A DNA stretch of 64,000 nucleotides from Anthocerotibacter panamensis C109 (GTDB lineage Bacteria; Cyanobacteriota; Cyanobacteriia; Gloeobacterales; Anthocerotibacteraceae). Positions 24,516 to 33,881 of the stretch are shown piece after piece. Position numbers and translations under genes: made by a program. The notes under the pieces were generated by a model. That model was not told the DNA's origin. It saw nothing but the letters and a program-made list of their open reading frames with translations, and searched no databases. The stretch is taken from the NCBI RefSeq assembly GCF_018389385.1, contig NZ_CP062698.1, positions 623,501 through 687,500 on the forward strand, given 5' to 3'. Within the stretch, counting starts at the first letter, position 1. Each line of letters opens with the position of its first letter.

Positions 24516-25997
24516 TTATTTCGAGGGGCCAAGTAACGCCACAGTCGGGTTAATCTCCGCTGACAGCGCCTGAGTCATAGGTTCACTCCAACGGGTCAAC
24601 CAGGAAGGTTGGATACCAAAGAGGACAATAAAAGCAGTCAGAATCAGCGCGGGGGTGCGCTCCACCCAGCGGACCGAGGGGTAGTAAGCATGGGCGTTAT
24701 TTAGTCTGCCGAAGCAGGTACGGTTGAGCAGAATGACGAAATACACTGCCGTCAGACCGCTACAGAGCACGCACAGCAGCGTGGGAATCGGAAACACTTC
24801 AAAGCTGCCCTGAAGCACCAAAAATTCAGCAATAAAGCCCACCAGTCCGGGGATACCCGCGCTCGCCATCCCACCCAGAATGAGCAGGGCACTGACCAGA
24901 GGCAGACCGCGGACCGGGTTCATCAGGCCATTGAGCAGGTCCAGGTCGCGGGTGCCGACCTTGGTCTCGACCACGCCAATCAGATGGAAGAGGACCGCCA
25001 GGATCAGGCCGTGGCTAATCATACTCAGGACCGCTCCCAGCAAGCTCAGCGGAGTCGCAGCAGCTACGGCAAGCAGGATATAGCCCATGTGCCCAATGGA
25101 GCTGTAGGCGACCATGCGCTTGATATCCCGTTGGGCGATGGCACTCAGGGCTCCGTAGGCAGCGCACGCCGCCCCCATCAGGGCGAGCCCCGGTGCGGTC
25201 ACATGCCAGGTCTCGGGGAAGAGCCCCAACCCGAAGCGCACCAGACCATAGGTCCCCAATTTAGCTAAGACCCCACCCAACAGAATCGCAACCGGCGCAG
25301 AAGCCTCCACATAGGCGTCAGGCAGCCAGGTATGTAGAGGGACTAGGGGAATTTTGATCCCAAATCCGACTAGGAGCATCGTGAGCAAGACCAGTTGTAC
25401 CGTCAGCGAAAAGCCCTGAGTCACCGCCGGGTCATAGGCAAAAGTTGGGGTCGAGCCAAGCAGAGCAATCCCTAAGAATGCCCCCAGGACGAGAAACCCA
25501 GAGATAGCCGTATAGAGGAGGAACTTCATTGCCGCGTAGCCCCGCTTTTCGGTACCGCCCCAGATGGCGATCAGCAGATAAAACGGGATCAGCTCCACTT
25601 CATAGAACAGGACAAACAAGAGCAGATTTTGAGCGAGCAAGGCCCCCGCGATCCCAGCATTGCCTAACAGGAGCAGGGCGAAGTAGAGCCGGGGCCGTTC
25701 TATGGTAGTAGGGCTACTGTAGATGGCAATCCAGGTCAGGAAAGCATTGAGGGCCAGCAGGGGCAGCGACAGGCCATCCACCCCCAAATGGTACGCAAGG
25801 CCAATCGGCTCAATCCAGGGCAGATGCTCCACAAACTGCATCCCCGCGCGATCAAGCCGAAACTGGCTCATCAGTCCCACCATCCCGACCAACAGCGCAC
25901 TGCTAAACCCAAGCGCCAACAGACGGATGTGCTGGGTGGGCCAAAAACCCAGCAGTAGCGCCCCTAAAACCGGTAGCCCAATCAAAATACTCAGCAT
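24516..25997 (-). CDS. ndhD3: NDH-1 subunit NdhD3
   Basis: 493 residues from the ATG at 25997, which has GAGG nine bases upstream; a longer frame would overlap ndhF3. It is a proton-pumping antiporter-like subunit with about 14 helices. Family signatures: YHLGVDGLSLPLLALNAFLT, LFYEVELIPFYLLIAIWGG, PLHTWLPDAYVEASAPVAILLGGVLAKLG, MVAYSSIGHMGYILL. Position between ndhF3 and cupA assigns it to the high-affinity NDH-1(3) complex. Confidence 0.95.
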   Translation of the reverse strand: MLSILIGLPVLGALLLGFWPTQHIRLLALGFSSALLVGMVGLMSQFRLDRAGMQFVEHLPWIEPIGLAYHLGVDGLSLPLLALNAFLTWIAIYSSPTTIERPRLYFALLLLGNAGIAGALLAQNLLLFVLFYEVELIPFYLLIAIWGGTEKRGYAAMKFLLYTAISGFLVLGAFLGIALLGSTPTFAYDPAVTQGFSLTVQLVLLTMLLVGFGIKIPLVPLHTWLPDAYVEASAPVAILLGGVLAKLGTYGLVRFGLGLFPETWHVTAPGLALMGAACAAYGALSAIAQRDIKRMVAYSSIGHMGYILLAVAAATPLSLLGAVLSMISHGLILAVLFHLIGVVETKVGTRDLDLLNGLMNPVRGLPLVSALLILGGMASAGIPGLVGFIAEFLVLQGSFEVFPIPTLLCVLCSGLTAVYFVILLNRTCFGRLNNAHAYYPSVRWVERTPALILTAFIVLFGIQPSWLTRWSEPMTQALSAEINPTVALLGPSK

Positions 25998-26023
25998 GGC
26001 AAACCTCAAAAGACCACGGTTGA

Positions 26024-27850
26024 TTATGCTAGGTGAAACGCGGTGGGCCACAGCACCATCGCCGCCAAGAAGATAATCCCCACAACAAGCGTCAGGAGGT
26101 AGAACTGAGTCCTGCCACTGTTGCTGTACTTCAGGGCTTCGCCGCCGAGGATGGAGACCTGCCCGACCAGATTCACGAGTCCATCGACGATATAGCGGTC
26201 AAAGAGCGCGACCAGACGCGCAATCAGATTCACCCCCAAGACAATGCTCATTCGGTAGACCTGCGCCGTATAAAAGTCGTTTGCCAGCAGGTCCTGAACC
26301 GCCTTCCAGGGCAGTTCGACCGGCTTGAGCCAGAGGCCCGCCCCCAGCCCAAGGACGCTGGACCCCAGCAGCAGCAGGGCGACTCCGAGGTTCAACATCG
26401 ACCAACTAGGAAAGAGCCCCAAATACTGCAACACCAGCGGCAGGTGCAGGACAAATCCTGCCAGGACCAGCATCGGTAAGGTAATCGGCCAGGGGGACTC
26501 CGGGGAACGGACGCTCATTTGATGGGGTTTGCCGGTGAAGATGAGCCCAAAGACACGGGCCAAGCCAAAGGCGCTGAGGGTATTGACCCATAGCACGACT
26601 CCGACTAGCCAGGGCTGGACAGTCCCCAGACCCGTAGCCAGCTCCAGCAATGCCCAGAAACCACCCAGGGGCGGTAGCGCCACCAACCCCGCCGCCCCCA
26701 CCAAAAAGGACAACCCCGCCATCGGACGGCGCGACCAGAGCCCGCCCAGGCGACTGAGGTCCTGGGTGATACTGTTCCAGATGACCGAGCCAGCACTCAT
26801 GACCAACAGCGCCATCGCCAGGGCATGGGTCAGGACGAGCAACAGTGCCGCCTCGAACTGGTGCGTCCCCACAGCGATAAAGACCAGCCCCATGTAGGCA
26901 GTGACCAAAAAAGACAGCGCCCGCTTGACATCCAGTTGCGCCAGGGCAATCGTCACCCCGCCCATCGCTGAAATTCCCCCAATGACTATCAGGGCAATCA
27001 GGACCACCGGCGAGAGGGCCAACACCGGATAGAGTTTTACCAGCACCCAGGCTCCAGTCGCCACGACCACAGAATTACGCAGAATCGTCGAGGGCAAGGG
27101 GCCTTCCATCGCCTCGTCCAGCCAGAGGTGGAGCGGAAATTGAGCGCACTTGCCGATAGGACCGGCCATGAGCGCCAGACCCAACAGCGCTGCTACCGTG
27201 GGGTTGAGATTTGCCGTCGCAGCCCATTGGGCCAACTCGGGATAGGTCCAGGTACCCGCTAGGGGCCAGAGCGCAAGCACTCCCATCAGCAGCAGCAGAT
27301 CCCCGACCCGTTTGGTCAAAAAAGCATCCCGCGCTCCGGTGACCACCAGCGGCTGGTTGAACCAAAAGCCGACCAGCAGATAGGTACCCAGCGTCAAAAG
27401 TTCGAGGATGAAATAGCTAAAAAATAGCGAATTACAGAGGACCAGCGCGCACATCCCCGCCTCAAAAAAGCCCAGCAGCGCAAACAGCCGCGCCCAGCCC
27501 CAGTCCATTTCCATATAGCCCACTGCATAGACCTGAGCCAGCAGATTCAAGCCCGTGACCAGAACCAGCGCACCCACCGTGACCGCCGAGACCTCCAGAG
27601 GGATCGTCAAATCAAGATTGGCGACTTTGAGCCAGGAGACCGACAGGAACACAGGGGGCTGCTTCCAGATTGCCAAGAGCGCTAGCACACTGTGCCCAAA
27701 AGCCAGCAAGGTCATCACGAGATTGATATAGCCGGACGGACGGGGGCCAGTCCGCCGGATGATTCCCGGAAACCAGGGTAGGGCCAGCACAGCGCCGACC
27801 AGCCCATAGCAGGGTATCCACCATAAGGTACTAACGATAGACTGCTCCAT
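26024..27850 (-). CDS. ndhF3: NDH-1 subunit NdhF3
   Basis: 608 residues from the ATG at 27850 (MEQSIVSTLWWIPCYG), which matches where the family begins; an upstream in-frame start at 27916 adds 22 residues without family character. Signatures: LPWFPGIIRRTGPRPSGYINL, MEMDWGWARLFALLGFFE, FPLHLWLDEAMEGPLPSTILRNSVVVATGAW. It forms the distal arm of the inducible CO2-uptake complex with NdhD3 and CupA. It is the first gene of the operon. A LysR-type inverted repeat lies about 130 bases upstream. Confidence 0.95.
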   Translation of the reverse strand: MEQSIVSTLWWIPCYGLVGAVLALPWFPGIIRRTGPRPSGYINLVMTLLAFGHSVLALLAIWKQPPVFLSVSWLKVANLDLTIPLEVSAVTVGALVLVTGLNLLAQVYAVGYMEMDWGWARLFALLGFFEAGMCALVLCNSLFFSYFILELLTLGTYLLVGFWFNQPLVVTGARDAFLTKRVGDLLLLMGVLALWPLAGTWTYPELAQWAATANLNPTVAALLGLALMAGPIGKCAQFPLHLWLDEAMEGPLPSTILRNSVVVATGAWVLVKLYPVLALSPVVLIALIVIGGISAMGGVTIALAQLDVKRALSFLVTAYMGLVFIAVGTHQFEAALLLVLTHALAMALLVMSAGSVIWNSITQDLSRLGGLWSRRPMAGLSFLVGAAGLVALPPLGGFWALLELATGLGTVQPWLVGVVLWVNTLSAFGLARVFGLIFTGKPHQMSVRSPESPWPITLPMLVLAGFVLHLPLVLQYLGLFPSWSMLNLGVALLLLGSSVLGLGAGLWLKPVELPWKAVQDLLANDFYTAQVYRMSIVLGVNLIARLVALFDRYIVDGLVNLVGQVSILGGEALKYSNSGRTQFYLLTLVVGIIFLAAMVLWPTAFHLA

Positions 27851-27980
27851 CGCAACAGGTGCTCCAGATTGAGACAAGGTGGGAGCGGGAAGCGGCGCAC
27901 GGTACGCACTACCCACTTGGTCTTGGGTTCACTATAAATGGAGAATCAGGTAGGTAAAAGTAGATGTTCAGAATGATTAT

Positions 27981-28002
27981 CATTGATTTAAATCTATCAA
28001 TG
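27981..28002. promoter_or_regulatory. Probable LysR-family operator upstream of ndhF3
   Basis: A perfect inverted repeat ATTGAT-N8-ATCAAT, extended by one pair (C and G) on each side. It resembles the TCAATG-type half sites of CcmR/NdhR, the LysR regulator of CO2-uptake operons. It lies about 130 bases before the ndhF3 start. The CmpR/CcmR-like LysR gene at 49313 is the only such regulator in the window. Confidence 0.6.
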
Positions 28003-28022
28003 CGGGCTCGGCCCCAAAGAAA

Positions 28023-28240
28023 GGCCACCCCGCAAGGAGTGGCCGGACGTACGCTAATGGCAAGGCAGAGGCTGCTCTAGCAAGCACTCTGGCGTATAGA
28101 TTAATTTTAGTAAGGAGCACAGAGGTGTCCATACCCATCTATCTATGGTTTGAATCAGACCTTCCTTGCCTTCTCTTTTCCTTACGTCCCTAGGAGGAGA
28201 AGCGGCTATTCTGGATACGTCCTGACTCATCCTTGCGCCG
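28023..28240. other. Intergenic region before the NACHT gene
   Basis: A short perfect stem GGCCAC/GTGGCC (28023-28044) around CCCGCAAGGA could end an RNA, but no T-run follows it on either strand. The rest up to 28240 shows no gene. The NACHT promoter should be here; I cannot pick boxes with confidence. Confidence 0.35.
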
Positions 28241-30397
28241 ATGGCCGACCTTGACCTGCTCCTCCAAATAGCCGTTCCCGTTTTTCAAGGGCTTTGGCAC
28301 GGGCGGGGCAAGGCCATCCAGATGTTTCAGCAGTCTCTAGATGAGCGGATGAATCAAGTGCTTGTCGCCTCCCGGCAGTACGTCCGCAACTACGAGAAGC
28401 GCCACGGCATCCTCAAAGTCCTAGGGATGCGCGAACCCATTGCGTTGGAAGCGGTATATGTAGCGGTTCAGTTTCTCCATGACCAGGATGTCCGCCGCTT
28501 TGCCACGCTCGACGCGCTAGAGGAAGCTTACCGCAAAAACCAGAAGCGGGGATTTCAGACGAGTGAAGCGGTAAAACAGGAGGGCATCGCCGTCGCCAAT
28601 GAGAAGCAATACCTAATGGTCCTCGGCGGTCCGGGAGCAGGGAAATCGACGTTCCTGCGGAAGATGGGGCTCGAGGCGCTCAAGGGAAAAGCAGGCGGCT
28701 ACGAGCACGCCTGCATCCCGGTATTTATTGAGCTAAAGCAGTTCGCGGCCTGCGCAATTGAGCTGGAGCAAGCCATCGTTGAGGAATTCCGTATCTGTGG
28801 CTTCCCGGCTCCCGAGGCTTTTACCGAGGCTGCGCTCAAGCAGGGCAAACTCTTGATCTTGTTGGATGGGCTGGATGAGGTCCCGAGCCGGGGGATGGTC
28901 GAGGTCATCGGTCAGGTCCAGGATTTTGTGTCCCAATATCAAAAAAATCGTTTCATCGCCTCGTGCCGCCCCGCTGCCTATCGGGGGAATTTCGCGCGCT
29001 TTACCGATGTGGCGGTCTCGGACTTCGAGGGTACACAGATCGAGCAATTTATCCAGAACTGGTTTCAAGCTGAAGCAGACCAAGAAGCCCGCACGGCCCA
29101 AAAGTGCTGGAAATTGCTCTGCAAGCCGGAGCACGCCGCCGCCCGTGAACTGGCCCAGACACCGCTTTTGCTCACGCTGCTGTGTCTGGTCTACGACAAT
29201 TCCCAGGACTTCCCCAAAAAGCGGGGGATGCTCTACCGCAAAGCCTTGCGTATTTTGTTGGAGGAATGGGCCGCTGAGAAGCGGATTCAGCAAGACAAGA
29301 TCTATCGCGGGCTCAACACCGAACTCGAAGAGATCCTGCTCTCCGAGATTGCCTACACAGGCTTTGAGGCGGACCGGCTCTTTTTTAGCAAGCGCGAGGT
29401 GGTCAGCTACATCAAGGGCTTCCTCGCCAGTAACCTCAATGCCCCGCGCCATCTGGATGGGGAGGCGATCCTCAATGCCATTGCGATTCAGCAGGGAATT
29501 TTGGTGGAACGGGCTGAAGATGTGTTTTCTTTTTCGCATTTGACGCTCCAGGAATATTTGACCGCTCAACATATCGACGACCACCATCTCACCTGCGAAC
29601 TGGTCACCCACCACCTCACCGACAAGCGCTGGGAAGAGGTTTTTTTGTTGGTGGCGGGCATCAGCCGCATTGGGGCGGATGAATTGCTTGTGCAGATGGA
29701 GGCTCAAGCGCAGTACTTTTTGCAGTCTCCCCGCTTACAAGGCTTACTCCAATGGGCTGCTAGTGCTACGGCGGGCTCCCCAGCCAACCTCAGCCGTACC
29801 GCCCAACGTGCTGCTGCTCTTTTTCTGGCTTTGGGATTAGCGCGGGGCTTCCAGCTAGCTTTGACCCTGGCGCAGGACCCGGATCTGTTTTTTGCTCTGG
29901 ATCTAGAGCGCACCCGCAGCCTCGTCCTGGACCGTGCCCTAATCCTGGAGCGCACCCGCGACTTCGCCCTCAAGCTGGATGCAGCCTTGGGAAACACCCT
30001 GCACTTGGCCCATGCCCTGGCGACGGACCCAGCCTTGGGCCGCAATCTGATCCGCGCGCTAAGCCTTGCGCATGAGTGTAAGCGCATCAAAATTTTTAAA
30101 TCGGCCAATTTTGCTGATCTGATCGCCCGCCTCAATATACTCCAAGCCCAAGTCCCGGACTTTCAGCAGCCTATGGAGTCTCGGGTGCGGTTTGTGGAGC
30201 GGACCCGGCAGGCATGGTTCGGTACGCTCGGCCTCAGCCCGGAGTTGGTGGACCTGTGTGAACCGGAGGAGCAGGCGTTAGGGGATTATCTGTATGTGAG
30301 TTGGCTTTTGGTGCAGTGCAAGCAGGCGGCGGTCAGGCTTTCGCCCAAGACGTGGGCGGGGATTGAGGAGCGGATGTTGATGGTGGCAGCGCTCTAG
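28241..30397 (+). CDS. NACHT-domain NTPase (bacterial NLR-like)
   Basis: 718 residues. A helical N-terminus (to about 100) precedes the NACHT NTPase: Walker A GGPGAGKST at 129-137, Walker B LLILLDGLDEV near 205-213, SCRPAAYR, and the winged-helix part with FSFSHLTLQEYLTAQHI near 430. The C-terminal 200 residues contain a run of short Leu/Ala/Arg/Asp-rich helices (LALTLAQDPDLFFALDLERTR and similar) common in cyanobacterial NACHT proteins. Some bacterial NACHT proteins protect against phages; that role here is inference. No clear effector domain is recognisable. It is a single gene, convergent with a glycosyltransferase. Confidence 0.88.
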   Translation: MADLDLLLQIAVPVFQGLWHGRGKAIQMFQQSLDERMNQVLVASRQYVRNYEKRHGILKVLGMREPIALEAVYVAVQFLHDQDVRRFATLDALEEAYRKNQKRGFQTSEAVKQEGIAVANEKQYLMVLGGPGAGKSTFLRKMGLEALKGKAGGYEHACIPVFIELKQFAACAIELEQAIVEEFRICGFPAPEAFTEAALKQGKLLILLDGLDEVPSRGMVEVIGQVQDFVSQYQKNRFIASCRPAAYRGNFARFTDVAVSDFEGTQIEQFIQNWFQAEADQEARTAQKCWKLLCKPEHAAARELAQTPLLLTLLCLVYDNSQDFPKKRGMLYRKALRILLEEWAAEKRIQQDKIYRGLNTELEEILLSEIAYTGFEADRLFFSKREVVSYIKGFLASNLNAPRHLDGEAILNAIAIQQGILVERAEDVFSFSHLTLQEYLTAQHIDDHHLTCELVTHHLTDKRWEEVFLLVAGISRIGADELLVQMEAQAQYFLQSPRLQGLLQWAASATAGSPANLSRTAQRAAALFLALGLARGFQLALTLAQDPDLFFALDLERTRSLVLDRALILERTRDFALKLDAALGNTLHLAHALATDPALGRNLIRALSLAHECKRIKIFKSANFADLIARLNILQAQVPDFQQPMESRVRFVERTRQAWFGTLGLSPELVDLCEPEEQALGDYLYVSWLLVQCKQAAVRLSPKTWAGIEERMLMVAAL

Positions 30398-30413
30398 CCA
30401 AAAACAAAAGTGG

Positions 30414-31610
30414 CTAGACTACAAGCCCCAAATCCTGGAGTCCACGGCGTAGACGCTCCGCCTCTGGGGAGTTCTGCCCTTCATAGAGAAGAATGGCTTG
30501 GCGGAAGGCCGTCAGCGCGGGAGGAGTCCGGCCTAGTTTGTAGAGGGTGACACCGAGGTTTTGATGGGCTGCAGCGTGGTCAGGGTCCAGCGTGAGGCTC
30601 TGCTGGTAGCGGGTGACAGCTTCCTCAAGCTGACCTTGAGCCTTGAGGGTCAGGCCCAGATTATAGTAGCCGAGGGCAAATCCCGGATCGAGCGTGATGG
30701 TCGTCTCAAAAGCGCGGCGGGCGGCTGTCAGGTCACCGGAGCGCTGGAGTAGACTGCCCAGATTGTTGTAGGCACCGAGTTTGAGTTGGGGGAGGATGGG
30801 CTCGTGCACCGCCTGTTCGTAGTGCTTGCGGGCGAGGATGGGCTGAAGCAGGGCAGTATAGGCAATCCCTAAGTGGTAGTGCAACTCGTAGCGCAGGGGC
30901 GGCTCAACCCGGTGCACAGACTTCAAGCCTTGTTCCAAAAGCTTCGTACCGCGTTTAACTTCGCCCGTCTCGACATAGAGGGCACCGAGTTTGCTGCACA
31001 CATAGGGGTCTCGAGGGTGCTGCGTATAAAAACGCTCCATAGCTCGCTGTGCGCGTCGGGTCTTGTCCTTGCCTGCAATCGCGGTGGGGCGGTAGCCCTC
31101 GTGTATCAAGGCCACCTCCGGGAGTGCGACTACCTGCCAATGGGGTTCGCGCCGCAGGAGGGCGGCGACACGTTCATCGACGATGGCGTGGTAGGGACGG
31201 TCAAAACTCAGGTCGGGATGACGGCGAAAGAGGCGCGAGACCAAGGAATAAGGGGCTTGAGCCGCCCCAATTTCGCGGCGCAGGAGGTTGACGAGCACAT
31301 GGTCAGCAGGGCAAATGACGTCTTTGAGGAGCGGGATAATTTCTGGCACCAGCACTTCGTCAGCGTCCAAGACTAGGACCCAATCCCCGGTGACGTGCGT
31401 CAGAGCAGCATTGCGAGCAGCAGCAAAGTCGTCTTGCCAGGGGAAGCTGAAGACGGTAGCGCCGAAGTCGCGGGCCAACTCCGGGGTGCGGTCTCGTGAG
31501 CCTGTGTCCAGGATGATCATCTCATCGACCAACCCCTGGACGCTCTTCAGGCAGCGGGGAAGATGGACTGCTTCGTCTTTGACAATCATCGAAAGGCTCA
31601 GGCGCGGCAT
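30414..31610 (-). CDS. Family 2 glycosyltransferase with C-terminal TPRs
   Basis: 398 residues. The GT-A domain starts at once: LSMIVKDEAVHLPRCLKSV, EMIILDTGSRDRTPELARDFGA, NAALTHVTGDWVLVLDADEVL (DxD). About five TPR units follow from residue 200 (AYNNLGSLLQRSGDLTAARRAF, GYYNLGLTLKAQGQLEEAVTRY, AHQNLGVTLYKLGRTPPAL). The acceptor is unknown. It is convergent with the NACHT gene. Confidence 0.9.
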   Translation of the reverse strand: MPRLSLSMIVKDEAVHLPRCLKSVQGLVDEMIILDTGSRDRTPELARDFGATVFSFPWQDDFAAARNAALTHVTGDWVLVLDADEVLVPEIIPLLKDVICPADHVLVNLLRREIGAAQAPYSLVSRLFRRHPDLSFDRPYHAIVDERVAALLRREPHWQVVALPEVALIHEGYRPTAIAGKDKTRRAQRAMERFYTQHPRDPYVCSKLGALYVETGEVKRGTKLLEQGLKSVHRVEPPLRYELHYHLGIAYTALLQPILARKHYEQAVHEPILPQLKLGAYNNLGSLLQRSGDLTAARRAFETTITLDPGFALGYYNLGLTLKAQGQLEEAVTRYQQSLTLDPDHAAAHQNLGVTLYKLGRTPPALTAFRQAILLYEGQNSPEAERLRRGLQDLGLVV

Positions 31611-31706
31611 CCAAATTCCTCGCTAAGATAAACCGCCCCCATCCTACCCTCCTCTGCTCTAGCCAGGAACGATTGGTATAGTTGACGGAGTGTGGTTGGT
31701 GGGTCT

Positions 31707-33449
31707 ATGAAACTTCTTCGGGGTCCGTTGCTTCTGTTCCTGGTTGCGGTGATAAGTCGTAGCGCTCAGGCACAGACCAATTCAGCCGTACCGGCGGATC
31801 CCTCCTCTGGGCTCAATCAAGCCGTGGTGATCGCACTGGCGGTCCTGGTGGGGACGTTATTGGTAAATCTGTTGGTGCAGACTGGCAGCCGCAGGCTCCA
31901 GGAGCGCTTCACCCCGATGACAAAAGCCCTTTTGCGTCTGATGACCGTTCCCTTGCAATTGCTGGTGCTGCTGGTAGGACTCTACTGGGCCATCGCGTCC
32001 ATCCCCCCCTGGCAGCCCGGTCTGGCTTGGTTTAGCGGGCAGATAACGGGTTTTATGGCGGGGGTGCGCCAGATCTTTTTCACAGAGGTCGTCACGCTGG
32101 GAAAGGCTCGCCTCAGCTTGATTTCTCTGCTGGTGATTGGTGGGTTGGGCGTGGCGATTGTCCTGGTGGGCCGCTCCTTGCGCGACTGGCTCAAAGAGCG
32201 CGTTTTGGCCTCGTTGGGGCTGGATAAGGGCAATCGCGAGGCCATCGCCGGGGTCGCGTTTTATGTGCTGGTCGGTCTCAGCTTTTTGGTCCTCCTCCAG
32301 GCTTCGGGCATCGACCTGAGTTCTTTGACGGTATTTGCGGGGGTGTTGGGGATCGGGATTGGCTTTGGCCTCCAAAATGTGGCGAGCAACTTTATTAGCG
32401 GCGTGACCATCCTTCTAGAGCAACCGATCAAGGCTGGGGATTTTGTGGAGGTGAATGGACTGTTGGGGACCGTCCAGCGTATCAGTGTCCGCTCCACGGT
32501 CATCGAAACCCCGGACGGAGTCTCGATCATCGTGCCCAACTCCAAATTTATCGAGAACAATGTCATCAACTGGAGCTATAGCCGTCCCCTCAGCCGTCTG
32601 CATATCCCGATTGGGGTTGCCTACCGCTCCGACCCGGCAGTGGTCACTGAGGCCCTACTCACCGCTGCTCGCCGCGAAACCCGTGTCCTGCGCGACCCTG
32701 CGCCCCAAGTTTGGCTCAAGGCGTTTGGCAGTGATGCTCTGGAGTTTGAGCTACTCGTGTGGGTCCCGGTGCCCCAGCAACGCGAGCCGCTCAAGAGCGC
32801 CTTGAACTACCTCATCAAAGAAGAACTCCGCCGCCAAGATGTCGAGATCCCCTTCAGCCAGCAGGACATCTACATCCGTTCCTGGGGCAAACTGGAACAG
32901 TCGCTCGCCGGCCCCTCGCCCGAACCGCCCGAGCCGATGGCGATGGCGCAAAGCCTGCGCGATCTGCTGCTGCGGGTGAATTTTTTCCAGAAGTGCTCGG
33001 AGAGTGACCTCAGGATGTTGGTGGAACAAGGCTATCAAGCCTCCTACCGCGCCGGGGAGATCATCTGTCGGCAAGGCGATCCCGGCATGTCTTTATATCT
33101 GGTTTTGGTTGGGTTGGTCGGGGTGATGGCAGAGTCCTCGGGGCAACTGTTGGCGGAATTGCCTGTAGGAGCGATTTGTGGAGAGATTGCGCTATTGACA
33201 GGGACCAATCGCACCGCCACGCTCAAAGCTATAAAAGACACCACGCTTTTTATCGTGGACCGTCACGCCCTCCAAATGGTCCTCAGCCAGCACCAGTCGC
33301 TAGCCGAACAAATCAGCCAGAGCCTCGCTCAACGCACCCAAGAGCTGAAAGATTTGGGCCTGTTTCCTGAAATGGAACAGGATACAGCAGAGCGTGCCAC
33401 CCCCTTTGAACTCATTCGGGGACGAATCCGGCAACTGTTTGGGATTTAG
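31707..33449 (+). CDS. MscS-type channel with C-terminal cyclic-nucleotide-binding domain
   Basis: 580 residues from the ATG at 31707, which gives a signal-like start (KLLRGPLLLFLVAVISRSAQA). Several helices lead to the MscS pore and beta domain (TVFAGVLGIGIGFGLQNVASNFISGVTILLEQPIKAGDFVEV, GTVQRISVRSTVIETPDGVSIIVPN). Residues about 430-540 form a cNMP-binding fold (CRQGDPGMSLYLVLVGLVGVM, GAICGEIALLTGTNRTATLKA). The RTAT end of the phosphate-binding cassette fits a cyclic-nucleotide ligand. It suggests ion flow gated by cAMP or cGMP as well as, or instead of, tension. Confidence 0.92.
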   Translation: MKLLRGPLLLFLVAVISRSAQAQTNSAVPADPSSGLNQAVVIALAVLVGTLLVNLLVQTGSRRLQERFTPMTKALLRLMTVPLQLLVLLVGLYWAIASIPPWQPGLAWFSGQITGFMAGVRQIFFTEVVTLGKARLSLISLLVIGGLGVAIVLVGRSLRDWLKERVLASLGLDKGNREAIAGVAFYVLVGLSFLVLLQASGIDLSSLTVFAGVLGIGIGFGLQNVASNFISGVTILLEQPIKAGDFVEVNGLLGTVQRISVRSTVIETPDGVSIIVPNSKFIENNVINWSYSRPLSRLHIPIGVAYRSDPAVVTEALLTAARRETRVLRDPAPQVWLKAFGSDALEFELLVWVPVPQQREPLKSALNYLIKEELRRQDVEIPFSQQDIYIRSWGKLEQSLAGPSPEPPEPMAMAQSLRDLLLRVNFFQKCSESDLRMLVEQGYQASYRAGEIICRQGDPGMSLYLVLVGLVGVMAESSGQLLAELPVGAICGEIALLTGTNRTATLKAIKDTTLFIVDRHALQMVLSQHQSLAEQISQSLAQRTQELKDLGLFPEMEQDTAERATPFELIRGRIRQLFGI

Positions 33450-33739
33450 GGGTCTTTTCCTACCGCACTCAGGGCCTTTTTGAAGCCTAGGACGACCAGG
33501 ATATTCGCCAGGGTCAGTAAAGATTCAGCCGGTCCATGCAGCCAGTCCACGTTGGAGAGACTGGTGTTGAGGACTACTTTGCAGTAGATCCCAATCGGAA
33601 TCGTGACAAAGACAAAGACCAGCGTGAAGTAAAAACCCATCAAAGCCAGCCGGGGTACCTTGCCGCAACGGGTCATGAACCACAGAAAAGCCAGGTACGG
33701 AAACAGGCTCAGAGCAAACAGGGCATTGTCACCGGACAT
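33446..33739 (-). CDS. DUF3593 family membrane protein
   Basis: 97 residues with three likely helices: LFALSLFPYLAFLWFMTRCGKVP, LALMGFYFTLVFVFVTIPIGIY and ESLLTLANILVVLGF. DUF3593 is a small family of cyanobacteria and plastid-bearing eukaryotes with no proven function. Its stop overlaps the end of the convergent MscS-like gene by four bases. Confidence 0.85.
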   Translation of the reverse strand: MSGDNALFALSLFPYLAFLWFMTRCGKVPRLALMGFYFTLVFVFVTIPIGIYCKVVLNTSLSNVDWLHGPAESLLTLANILVVLGFKKALSAVGKDP

Positions 33740-33881
33740 GAGGACATTCTTGGGTATGCTCTCCAGTGTAGGGGTGTAAGGCTTGGCTGCGCTTGCTCCC
33801 GGTAGAGAAAATGACCGCAGTCATGGATCCACGCGTTACAATCGCGGCAGCAGGGCAATCCATCCCCAGTGGAGGTAAGAC

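Noticed and set aside
28023-28044. Hairpin before the NACHT gene as a terminator
   Set aside because: The stem is only six pairs and no T-run follows on either strand.
28733-29707. 324-codon frame antisense to the NACHT gene
   Set aside because: Mirror of a GC-rich coding strand; no domain sense, and the NACHT motifs are unambiguous.
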